Part shown: positions 54,844 to 62,686 of the stretch, in pieces
How positions within the stretch are numbered: position 1 is the stretch's first letter
How the letters are laid out: every line of letters starts with the position of its first letter
From: Ornatilinea sp.
GTDB taxonomy: Bacteria; Chloroflexota; Anaerolineae; Anaerolineales; Anaerolineaceae
DNA: 64,000 nt
Direction of reading: 5' to 3'
Assembly (NCBI GenBank): GCA_018433975.1
Contig: JAHDQE010000014.1
Coordinates: 62,001-126,000 of the forward strand
Translations under genes and position numbers: made by a program
The notes under the pieces: generated by a model
The model's database searches: none
The model's input: the letters and a program-made list of their open reading frames with translations, nothing else
Told to the model about the DNA's origin: nothing

Positions 54844-56556
54844 TTACTTCGTCTTTTTGCTGTTCTTCATTTTGCTGCTTAGAAATTTCATAAAGAAATC
54901 AACTAAGGCAGGGTCGAAGCGAGAACCTCTTTCGGACACAATCGTTCTTTGTGTAAGTGGTTCTGACATTCCTTTGCGATAAGGCCGGGTCGAAGTCATC
55001 GCGTCCCAGGCATCAACAATACTGAATAAACGTGCCGCCAGGGGAATTTCTTCTCCAGCAAGTCCTCGAGGATAGCCGGAGCCGTCCCATTTCTCATGAT
55101 GACAATAAGGAATATCTAACGCCGGAGCCAGATACTCAATGTTCTTAAGCATGTTGTAAGCGTAAACGGGATGTTGCCGCATAATTTTCCACTCTTCTTC
55201 GGTTAATTTCCCGGGCTTAAGCAAAATCTCATCCGGCACTCCCATTTTTCCAATATCATGCAGAATTGCACCACGCCGGATATGGACGATCTCGCTTTCC
55301 GGAATGCCATAACTGCGTGCAAATTCAACGGTCAGGTCTGTTACTCTATGGGTATGGCCCTCGGTTTCACTATCCTTCAATTCAAGAGCCTGGGACCATC
55401 CCCTAAGTGTGCTGTCGTATGCCTCCACCAAATCCTGCTGTGATTTCTCCAGGTTGGATACCATGGTGTTGAAATTTTGAGTAAGTAACGCAACTTCATC
55501 ATGGGTTGTTGGATCAACGCGAACGGTTAAATCTCCTCGGGCAACTTCTTTGGACGCGTTCACCAATGCGAGAATAGGCGTAGTAATGACCTGGGCCAGA
55601 TTTGTGCCGACCAGAATAATAAACAAAATAAAGAGGGATAGCAAAGCAATGATCACCATCCGGGTTGCCAATGAAGTGGTAATTAAAACATTTTTAGCCA
55701 ATGAAACACCAATAACGCCGATATCGGTTTTATCGCGTATTTCCCATGGCCCCAGAAGTTCACTGTAACTCAGACCTTCAAAATTTTGTTCTCGTTGGGG
55801 GGGATCACGACGGTAGCTTTGCTGATCCTGAATGGATAGGGTTTGCTGTGCCAAAGTTACCGAGATTCTCTGCGGTTCTAAAAACGTGCTGGATAAAATC
55901 TCACCCGACTCGGCGTATAACGTGATCTGTCCAAGAGTTTTAGCGCGTATTTCTTGCACGAGAGTATCCAGGCTTTTCCCAACCAGAATAACACCTATCT
56001 GATGAGTATTTTCTTTATCAAACACCGGGCCGGCTACATAGAAATAGTTTCCCCAGTCGGTCTCAACATAGCCCGAAAATTTATTGCCCTCTTCATCGAC
56101 CTCACCGTTGAGAACCTTGTTAACAAATGGCCAGTTTTGATATACAGCCAGGCCGCCCCGCAAATATTCATACTCCTCAAGATTTCCCCCTGATTTATGC
56201 CTCATGGACAATATAAGATTCCCATCCATATCAAGCATATCAACGATTTCTTCTTGAGCATTCACCACAATTCCAAAAGTGGTGTCTCTCAGTTTATCCG
56301 CATCATTCTCCAATATCGTTTGATCGATTCCTTCCACGTTGGCAAGAGTGCGCAACGTTTCCAGCAGGCGATCTTCCTCACGGACCATCTGCACAGCGGC
56401 TATTGTACTGGTTTCAAGAAGTTGGTTGTTAAAACGTTCCTCAACATTTTCAAGGATCACTTTAACTGTTACAACGCCAAGGCTGATTGCAGTGACAATA
56501 GATAAAAACAAATAAGGCACTGTGATCTTTAAACGAATAGAAGCTTTTGGCTGCAT
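54844..56556 (-). CDS. Cache-HAMP-HD-GYP cyclic di-GMP phosphodiesterase
   Basis: About 570 residues from ATG 56556 (GGGG 7 nt upstream; a GTG at 56568 is possible). A membrane helix (about 10-30) precedes an extracellular Cache-like sensor (about 35-280). A second helix (about 300-325) leads into HAMP (about 325-380). The HD-GYP domain (about 390-560) has GHTHRVTD, HDIGKMGVPDEIL and HHEKWDGSGYPRGL, all catalytic residues present. It should degrade cyclic di-GMP in response to an outside ligand. It is the first gene of a two-gene unit with the DUF11 surface protein. Confidence 0.93.
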   Translation of the reverse strand: MQPKASIRLKITVPYLFLSIVTAISLGVVTVKVILENVEERFNNQLLETSTIAAVQMVREEDRLLETLRTLANVEGIDQTILENDADKLRDTTFGIVVNAQEEIVDMLDMDGNLILSMRHKSGGNLEEYEYLRGGLAVYQNWPFVNKVLNGEVDEEGNKFSGYVETDWGNYFYVAGPVFDKENTHQIGVILVGKSLDTLVQEIRAKTLGQITLYAESGEILSSTFLEPQRISVTLAQQTLSIQDQQSYRRDPPQREQNFEGLSYSELLGPWEIRDKTDIGVIGVSLAKNVLITTSLATRMVIIALLSLFILFIILVGTNLAQVITTPILALVNASKEVARGDLTVRVDPTTHDEVALLTQNFNTMVSNLEKSQQDLVEAYDSTLRGWSQALELKDSETEGHTHRVTDLTVEFARSYGIPESEIVHIRRGAILHDIGKMGVPDEILLKPGKLTEEEWKIMRQHPVYAYNMLKNIEYLAPALDIPYCHHEKWDGSGYPRGLAGEEIPLAARLFSIVDAWDAMTSTRPYRKGMSEPLTQRTIVSERGSRFDPALVDFFMKFLSSKMKNSKKTK

Positions 56557-56913
56557 TATAATCCCCACTATCTTGTGGATGAATCAAGCTAATTCATGGT
56601 TTTGTCTCTTAATTCTATACCTGAACAAAATAAATTGTTACGCTCTGCAACAAGAGATATCTTTTAACATCGTTCTGTTATTACGATATTTCAAATTTAT
56701 CATTCATCAGGTGCTTGACTAAAATCATTTTCCCCACTTTTTCGCTCAAGTTGAACCAATTTTTCCCGGCAATCTATGATGCTTTCACATATTCTACCAG
56801 AAGGGCTTTAATTTGACTATTACTTCTCAATTTTATTTACAGCAGGAGCACTCTGTCATGATTAGACAAAATGCAAAAAAGTCTCTTCCTGTATAGAGGC
56901 ATTAGAAAAAAGC

Positions 56914-56942
56914 TTGACAAAGGAAATAGACCGGCATAAAAT
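56914..56942 (+). promoter_or_regulatory. Promoter of the tetR operon
   Basis: TTGACA (56914-56919) and TAAAAT (56937-56942) are spaced by 17 nt. The operator palindrome overlaps the last bases of the -10 box. Upstream, 56557-56913 is AT-rich and shows no gene. Confidence 0.82.
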
Positions 56943-56960
56943 GTAAGTTATCACTTACAT
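56941..56960. promoter_or_regulatory. TetR-type operator
   Basis: ATGTAAGT-TATC-ACTTACAT is a perfect 8-bp inverted repeat lying at the -10 box and start site, 21 bp before the regulator gene. Position and symmetry fit autorepression by the TetR-family protein. Confidence 0.82.
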
Positions 56961-56981
56961 ACATAACGATAGAGATGATTC

Positions 56982-57575
56982 ATGAATTCCAACTCAAACA
57001 AAACGCGTCAGCGCATCCTGGAAGCAGCCGGAGAAACTTTTCAAACGCTTGGATACGCCAGAACAACCACCCAATTGATTGCAGTAAAAGCAGGTGTCGC
57101 TGAAGTGACCCTTTTCCGTCATTTTGGAGATAAACAAAGTCTCTTTCGGGCTGTTGCCCAGCAGATTGGCGGCGGACCGGGACTGGACAGGATTGAAGCA
57201 CAACTCACTTATGATCTGGAAACCGATCTGCGGCTCATTAGCCGGCATGTCCTTGGCTTCTTTTTGGCACAGCAGGATGCCATCCGCATGTTGATGTTTG
57301 AAACCATCCATTTCCCGGAGATGAAGGAAGCGTTAGCCCAAAACCCACGTGGAATGATCCGGTTACTAAATCACTATTTTCAAAAACAAATGGAAAAGGG
57401 TCAATTGCAGAAGATCGAACCCAAAATCGCGGCTCAAACGTTCATGAGCATGCTGTTTGGTTATGCCATAGGATTGGAACCCATCAAAGAATTGCTTGCC
57501 GAAGATATTCCGATGGAGGAAACCATCGAAAGCTTTGTACGCATTTTTCTGACGGGAATTAAGGCAGCGGAATAG
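56982..57575 (+). CDS. TetR/AcrR-family regulator
   Basis: 197 residues. The N-terminal helix-turn-helix includes RQRILEAAGETFQTLGYART, then VKAGVAEVTLFRHFGDKQSL, the canonical TetR block. The C-terminal ligand-binding half is helical and family-specific. It probably represses its own operon through the palindrome at 56941-56960. The inducer is unknown but may relate to the downstream hydrolase substrate. Confidence 0.93.
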   Translation: MNSNSNKTRQRILEAAGETFQTLGYARTTTQLIAVKAGVAEVTLFRHFGDKQSLFRAVAQQIGGGPGLDRIEAQLTYDLETDLRLISRHVLGFFLAQQDAIRMLMFETIHFPEMKEALAQNPRGMIRLLNHYFQKQMEKGQLQKIEPKIAAQTFMSMLFGYAIGLEPIKELLAEDIPMEETIESFVRIFLTGIKAAE

Positions 57576-57597
57576 ACCGCCGGTCAAAGGGAACAAA

Positions 57598-58206
57598 ATG
57601 GATATTGCAGAGTATTACCGTTGGTTAAAAAGGGATTGGGCGAAAACAGGGTTGATTCTTTCCATCTTCCTCTTTGTTTTCCTGATCGTCTTTGTAAAAA
57701 ACACAGACTTTGTGCTTTTCCTGATTTTAGTGCAAACGCCTTTGTACATGCTCCATGAAACGGAAGAATATATTTTCCCCGGCGGGTTTGGAAGATTTTT
57801 CAATGTGGATATTTTAAAACTGAAGACGGAAGATGAACCCGTGAACGAAAATTTCATCTTCTACGTGAATGTGATTTTGATCTGGATCATCCTGCCGGCC
57901 TTTGGGCTTCTTGCCATAAAAGATTATCAATATGGGCTGTGGATTCCCTATTTTTCACTCTTCGCTGGCGTTGCTCACATCGCTTTAGGGATCAAAGCCG
58001 GGAAACCATATAACCCGGGCCTCATCATCAGCCTGCTTTTGAATATCCCGGTAGGAATGGGGTCCATCGCTTACCTTGTAGATCACCAGATCATCCCAAA
58101 CGCTTTCCTGAACCCCTATCTCGTGATCGGCCTGGCGGTCAATTTGGTGCTGCCGGTCATGGGCATGGCGCTCTACAAAAAATATCTCAAAACAACCTCC
58201 GCTTAA
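57598..58206 (+). CDS. HXXEE-domain membrane protein
   Basis: 202 residues with about six membrane helices. The family motif is LHETEEYIFPGGFG (His-x-x-Glu-Glu) near residue 55. A second conserved patch is GVAHIALGIKAGKPYNPGL. The HXXEE family is uncharacterised, and its polar motif inside the membrane suggests metal binding or hydrolysis. AAGGG lies just upstream of the ATG. It sits 22 bp after the TetR gene. Confidence 0.82.
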   Translation: MDIAEYYRWLKRDWAKTGLILSIFLFVFLIVFVKNTDFVLFLILVQTPLYMLHETEEYIFPGGFGRFFNVDILKLKTEDEPVNENFIFYVNVILIWIILPAFGLLAIKDYQYGLWIPYFSLFAGVAHIALGIKAGKPYNPGLIISLLLNIPVGMGSIAYLVDHQIIPNAFLNPYLVIGLAVNLVLPVMGMALYKKYLKTTSA

Positions 58207-58228
58207 TCAACAAAGGAGTACTCCAATA

Positions 58229-59890
58229 ATGTTTGTCCAAAAAAAGAACTCCCCCAAACAAATCTTTCAAAAACTAAGAGGTTTGATTAAGCCCCCGAAT
58301 GTGATGGTCAAAGAGATCAGCCCCGGCATCAAGATTCTGCGGGATGTCCACATTCCAATGCGCGACGGCAGCTACTTAAGTGCAAACATATATCTGCCGG
58401 CACAGGCGGGCACCTTTCCTCCTTTGCTCTCACTCCATCCTGCCCGCAAAGATGTTGTATGTAAAGACGGCTATATGCATATCCAGCTCAGGTTTGCAAG
58501 GCAGCCGGGAAACATCACCTTTTCAAATGAAACCAGTTTTGAAGCTCCCGATCCGGATTTTTGGGCAGTGAACGGCTATGTTGTCATAAACATCGATAAA
58601 AAAGGCTTCGGGCTCTCCCCCAAAGGGGATCATCCCCAGGCGTTTTTTGATGAAGAAGAAATTCAAAACTTATACGATGCAGTAGAATGGGCAGGCGTAC
58701 AGCCCTGGTCTAACGGCAATGTGGGGCTTCTGGGGGTATCCTATTTGGCAATCAACCAGTATAAAGTTGCCGCGATGAACCCGCCCCATCTCAAAGCGAT
58801 CTGTCCTTGGGAAGGGGTTTCAGATCTATACAAAGATTGGTTCTATCCGGGAGGTGTGCGTGAAGATGGTTTTACACCATTCTTCTCAGGAAGGATCCAG
58901 CAATTCGGCTATGCAATCGATCTTCGCGAAGAACAGGCCAAAAGGGAAATAAGAGACGATTGGTGGAAATCCTTTGTCGCTGATTTCGGAAAGATTACCG
59001 TCCCAATGCTCAACTGCATTAGTTTTGCATCCCAGATGATGCATACCAGGGGCAGCGCCAGAGTTTACGAGCGCGCCGCCTCTAAGCACAAATGGCTTTA
59101 TACGCATCGTGGCGGCGAGTGGACGGCATACTACAGCACCGAAGTTAACGCTTTGATGCTTAAGTTCTTTGATTACTTCCTGAAAGGCATTGAGAACGGC
59201 ATGCCGGAACATCCGAAAGTATGCCTTGAAATCCGTGAATTTGGCGACAAGGTCAAAGAAGTTCGCTATGGTGACCACTGGCCGCCCGAAAATATCACCT
59301 GGAGGTCATTCTACTTAAATGGCCGGGATCGATCCTTATCTGTCGAACCGGATATTCCCGACTCTGCCTCTACATTTGATCTTGCAAAAGACAGCCTCCG
59401 GTATTCCTATGTTTTCGACAGGGATACAGAGATTATCGGGCCGACAAAATTAATGCTCTACATCGAACTCGAAGGCTGTGAGGACGCCAATATTTTTGCC
59501 GGAATTCAGAAGTTTCATCATGGGAAGGAAGTTAACTTTAATGGCACGTACGGTTTTCCAAATGATATCGTCACAAAAACCGCTATGCGCGTTGCCCTGC
59601 GAACCGTGAACGAATTCGAAAGTATGCCTTACTCCCCCGAACACGATTTTGACACCCTGAAGCCGCTTAAAAAGAATGAGGTTGCCAGACTGGAACTCCA
59701 ATTTGAACCTTCGGCAACCTTTTTCCGAAAAGGGGATGAATTAAGATTGGTCCTGCAGGGGCAGTACTTCATCAGCGGACTTAAAATCAACCAGCCATTT
59801 ACCTATAAAAGAAGCACCGAAGGCCAATGCACAGTGCACGCATCAACAAAGTACCGCAGCGAGCTTTCAATGCCGGTCATTGAGAAATAG
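58229..59890 (+). CDS. CocE/NonD-family hydrolase
   Basis: 553 residues. An N-terminal alpha/beta hydrolase domain (about 35-340) starts with the family's IPMRDGSYLSANIYLPA and has a nucleophile elbow LGVSYLAINQYKVAAMNPPH (Ser in GVSYL; this motif usually reads G-x-S-Y-x-G). The C-terminal jelly-roll domain (about 345-550) is the X-Pro dipeptidyl-peptidase type. Members cleave esters, amides or acyl groups. There is no signal peptide, so it is cytoplasmic. RBS AAAGGAG precedes the ATG. Confidence 0.88.
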   Translation: MFVQKKNSPKQIFQKLRGLIKPPNVMVKEISPGIKILRDVHIPMRDGSYLSANIYLPAQAGTFPPLLSLHPARKDVVCKDGYMHIQLRFARQPGNITFSNETSFEAPDPDFWAVNGYVVINIDKKGFGLSPKGDHPQAFFDEEEIQNLYDAVEWAGVQPWSNGNVGLLGVSYLAINQYKVAAMNPPHLKAICPWEGVSDLYKDWFYPGGVREDGFTPFFSGRIQQFGYAIDLREEQAKREIRDDWWKSFVADFGKITVPMLNCISFASQMMHTRGSARVYERAASKHKWLYTHRGGEWTAYYSTEVNALMLKFFDYFLKGIENGMPEHPKVCLEIREFGDKVKEVRYGDHWPPENITWRSFYLNGRDRSLSVEPDIPDSASTFDLAKDSLRYSYVFDRDTEIIGPTKLMLYIELEGCEDANIFAGIQKFHHGKEVNFNGTYGFPNDIVTKTAMRVALRTVNEFESMPYSPEHDFDTLKPLKKNEVARLELQFEPSATFFRKGDELRLVLQGQYFISGLKINQPFTYKRSTEGQCTVHASTKYRSELSMPVIEK

Positions 59891-60073
59891 TCCTTGCTTC
59901 TCTACAAGAACAATATCAATGCTTGATTTTCTACTTTACGATTGTACGAAAAATGAAATCTTGACACTTTTATTTGATATGAGGTTAAGTTCTACAAAAG
60001 AAAAGATTTGAGAACAGTCTTTGCGATCGATTCAATTCTATTGAAATGATTCCTGTGAATCACCCCATCTGAA

Positions 60074-61444
60074 TTAATGATGAAATCTCTTAGTAATTCG
60101 CACAAATTTAGATATATGATCTATGTCAAGACCTAAATCCTGAAGGATGTTTACTTCAAGGATTAATCGCATTTCCTCATTTAATAACTGCAACAAAGTT
60201 GGTCCCTTTGGAATAGACTTTTTCCCATTCGGATCAAAATGTGCAAAATGATTTCGTAGTAATACAATATTTTTAATAATATTTTCTCGATATCCGGTAT
60301 CCTTTTGGATTTTAAAGTTCAGTGCTTTTGGTAAATTTCGAATTAACTCTATAATTCTTTTTCTCAACGAATACTCATTCAGGTATTTCATAGCATTTTT
60401 CAATTTTTCTTTAAAGCTTGTATCTAATTCTGCTGGGATTACATCTAAAAATAATGGCAATATTTCTTTTTCATATTTCTCATTAGAAACATATTTACCA
60501 GTCAATTTCCTTCTATGATATGCTTCCAAACCTTCCACCAAATTTTGAAATTCATTTTCAAGAATAGTACTAGGATTCCAAATAGAAGTAAGATACAAAT
60601 CATAAACTGGATAATATAAATCTACCAATTCAAAGTACCTTAAAACCACTTGTGTTATATTTTGTTCAATAAATCTATATGGAATCAATCCAAAATATTC
60701 CTTTTGAGAGAAATCAACATCATCCGATTCTCTGAATCGAAGCAGAATATCAACATGATCATCTTTTTTTCTTTCATGCGTGATAATCCCATCCATTTTA
60801 GAAATAAATGCTGGTTTTAAAGTTGCAAAACTCAGAAAACCAGAAAATTTCTTCGATATATCTAAGTACTCATCAAACAACCGTGGCTTTTCATCTAATA
60901 TTTCTAAAACCGAATCAAAATGAAATCCAGTAGTACAATGATTTTTAATTAGATCCAAATTCTTAATTTTTATTCTTAGCTTAAAACCAGATATCTCTCC
61001 TAAATCAATCGGTTTTAATTGGACATTAATTGAAGCTTCATTTTTGGAATATATATAGCCAAAATTATCATCAAAAAAATGATCTGAGACCCATTTATTT
61101 AAATTGTTAAATGAAACGTTTACTACATTAAATCTGACATCATTGAGTGTTTTAAATTTAATTCCAGAGAAAACTGAATAGACTTTATATATAGAAGAAT
61201 TACTGGAATAGGATATTAAAATTGAATCTTTTAGTGTAATATCTTCTTCTCCAGCAATTTTCCCAAAGATAAAATCAATAGGCATATCTAAGGTGTTACG
61301 TTGTATCTTATCAGGTTCAAAAAAACAACCATTCAGTTTTAAGCATAAGCCATAGTTGTTATCAATAAACAATTCCCCAGGAATTCTCCTTCTGAAATTA
61401 TCAGATAACCACCATTTCCCCATAATGGGCAATGACTTTTTCAC
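60074..61444 (-). CDS. ApeA-like HEPN abortive-infection protein
   Basis: 456 residues. The N-terminus, GKWWLSDNFRRRIPGELFID, matches the start of the ApeA N-terminal domain. The C-terminal helical domain (about 295-456) contains NLVEGLEAYHRRKLTGKY and the HEPN ribonuclease motif RNHFAH (R-x4-H; Arg397, His402). ApeA is a reported anti-phage protein whose HEPN domain is needed for defence. The start is GTG 61444 with AGGAGG closely upstream; ATG 61423 is possible. The AT-rich composition differs from flanking genes, suggesting transfer. It stands alone apart from the decayed gene upstream. Confidence 0.82.
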   Translation of the reverse strand: MKKSLPIMGKWWLSDNFRRRIPGELFIDNNYGLCLKLNGCFFEPDKIQRNTLDMPIDFIFGKIAGEEDITLKDSILISYSSNSSIYKVYSVFSGIKFKTLNDVRFNVVNVSFNNLNKWVSDHFFDDNFGYIYSKNEASINVQLKPIDLGEISGFKLRIKIKNLDLIKNHCTTGFHFDSVLEILDEKPRLFDEYLDISKKFSGFLSFATLKPAFISKMDGIITHERKKDDHVDILLRFRESDDVDFSQKEYFGLIPYRFIEQNITQVVLRYFELVDLYYPVYDLYLTSIWNPSTILENEFQNLVEGLEAYHRRKLTGKYVSNEKYEKEILPLFLDVIPAELDTSFKEKLKNAMKYLNEYSLRKRIIELIRNLPKALNFKIQKDTGYRENIIKNIVLLRNHFAHFDPNGKKSIPKGPTLLQLLNEEMRLILEVNILQDLGLDIDHISKFVRITKRFHH

Positions 61445-61446
61445 CT

Positions 61447-61846
61447 AACCTCCTTTTTTACCTAAAATGCCTTTCAGAATATCTCGGTAACAGAAAGCTG
61501 TTGTAATGTGTGATGAAGGATCATTCCTTATATAAGATTCTTCATCTTTTTTATTTCTATTGGCATTGAATATGGAGAGCAATCTATTCCTAGAATTTTC
61601 TTGCCCTCTATTTCTTTTGGTCTATATTTATTTAATTAAACCATTTTGCATTTATACGATCCTCTATCAAATTCGCAAAATGAAACAGATACTTGTCTTT
61701 ATTTTCAAATTTATCAATTTCAATTCCAAGAACAATATTCCTTAGTCATCAACTCCAACAAATGGAAAACTGCTTTCTAATGCAAGGTGATTTTTTATTA
61801 CTTCATAAGATAACAACATTTTTCCCCACTCCCATGTTCTAGCATT
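61447..61846 (-). pseudogene. Decayed AlbA_2 (Schlafen-type) gene
   Basis: Read on the minus strand with several frame changes, the pieces are NARTWEWGKMLLSYEVIKNH, SSFPFVGVDD then a stop, VLGIEIDKFENKDKYLFHFA, NLIEDRINAKW, EIEGKKILGIDCSPYSMP, KDEESYIRNDPSSH and RDILKGILGKKGG. Phrases such as VGVDD...VLGIE, NLIEDRI and YIRNDPSS resemble the AlbA_2 (Schlafen AAA-linked) domain. At least two stops and several frameshifts are present. The family call is from motif memory. Confidence 0.65.
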
Positions 61847-62044
61847 TACATCCCCAATCTAATATTTTCCTGAATAGAAACTGCTAATCCTCAAAAACAA
61901 ATATAAAAACTGTTTTAAACCTAGCATAATCTGTTATTAATCTCAACAAATTTTAGCGAAATTACTAAAATAAAACATCATCTAAAAGTTTTTAAGTACG
62001 AATATTCCTTTAATTCCCATAACTAAATTTTTTACAGATGCGTC
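61847..62044. other. AT-rich intergenic tail
   Basis: Very AT-rich sequence with no recognised gene, RNA or clear promoter. It probably belongs to the same acquired patch as the ApeA gene. Confidence 0.5.
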
Positions 62045-62686
62045 CTATCCGGCCTCAACAGCATCGGAATTGCAGTACTGCGAAGCCTTCAGCGTCAGGC
62101 TCTGGTTGTAGCGCACCAGAAAGACCCGGCCTTCGTAAAAACGCAGTTCGGTAATTGCGGCCGGAGTCGTGACCAGGTGCTGGAACTCGTTCAGGGGCAG
62201 GCGGATGAAATAGGCCGTCGTAAGGCGAACAATATCGCCGTGGGTAAAGCACAGCACCAGATCATCCTTTTCATACTGCGCGGCAATCTCCTGCAAGGCT
62301 TGGGCGGCCCGGGCCTGGATCTCCTGAAGGGACTCCCCGTTCGGGAAACGCACGGCTGCCGGTTCATCCCTCAGCTCGTTCCAGATATCCAGCTTTTGGA
62401 GTTCTTCAAAAGTTTTTCCGCAGATATCCCCATAATCCGTTTCCAGCAGGCCCTCATGCACCCGGATCGGCACTCCCACCGCTTCCGAGACGGGTTCCGC
62501 GGTTTCCAGCGTACGTTCCAGCGGGCTGCTGTAGATCGCTTTAACCGGAAAATCTTTCAACAGCGCTGCCAGCGCCTGGGCCTGCGCCCTTCCTTCCTTG
62601 TTCAAATGGACGCCCGGCGTCCTGCCGGCCAGGTGCTTCCCGACCGCGTCATTCACGCCGTGGCGGATCAATAAAATTGTGGTCAT
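62045..62686 (-). CDS. Histidine phosphatase family protein (phosphoglycerate mutase-like)
   Basis: 213 residues. The catalytic motif is LLIRHGVND (phospho-accepting His after Arg). The second Arg is in YSSPLERTLETAEP, and the acid Glu lies in LLETDYGDICGKTFEEL. The second His is in CFTHGDIVRL. These are the branch 2/1 histidine phosphatase residues. Substrate could be a sugar phosphate or a cofactor precursor. Its ATG overlaps the stop of the upstream rarA (ATGA), so the two are coupled. Confidence 0.9.
   Translation of the reverse strand: MTTILLIRHGVNDAVGKHLAGRTPGVHLNKEGRAQAQALAALLKDFPVKAIYSSPLERTLETAEPVSEAVGVPIRVHEGLLETDYGDICGKTFEELQKLDIWNELRDEPAAVRFPNGESLQEIQARAAQALQEIAAQYEKDDLVLCFTHGDIVRLTTAYFIRLPLNEFQHLVTTPAAITELRFYEGRVFLVRYNQSLTLKASQYCNSDAVEAG

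Noticed and set aside
61560-61745. 61-codon plus-strand frame in the AT-rich patch
   Set aside because: Hydrophobic AT-rich frame lying antisense to the AlbA_2 remnant, no ribosome site.
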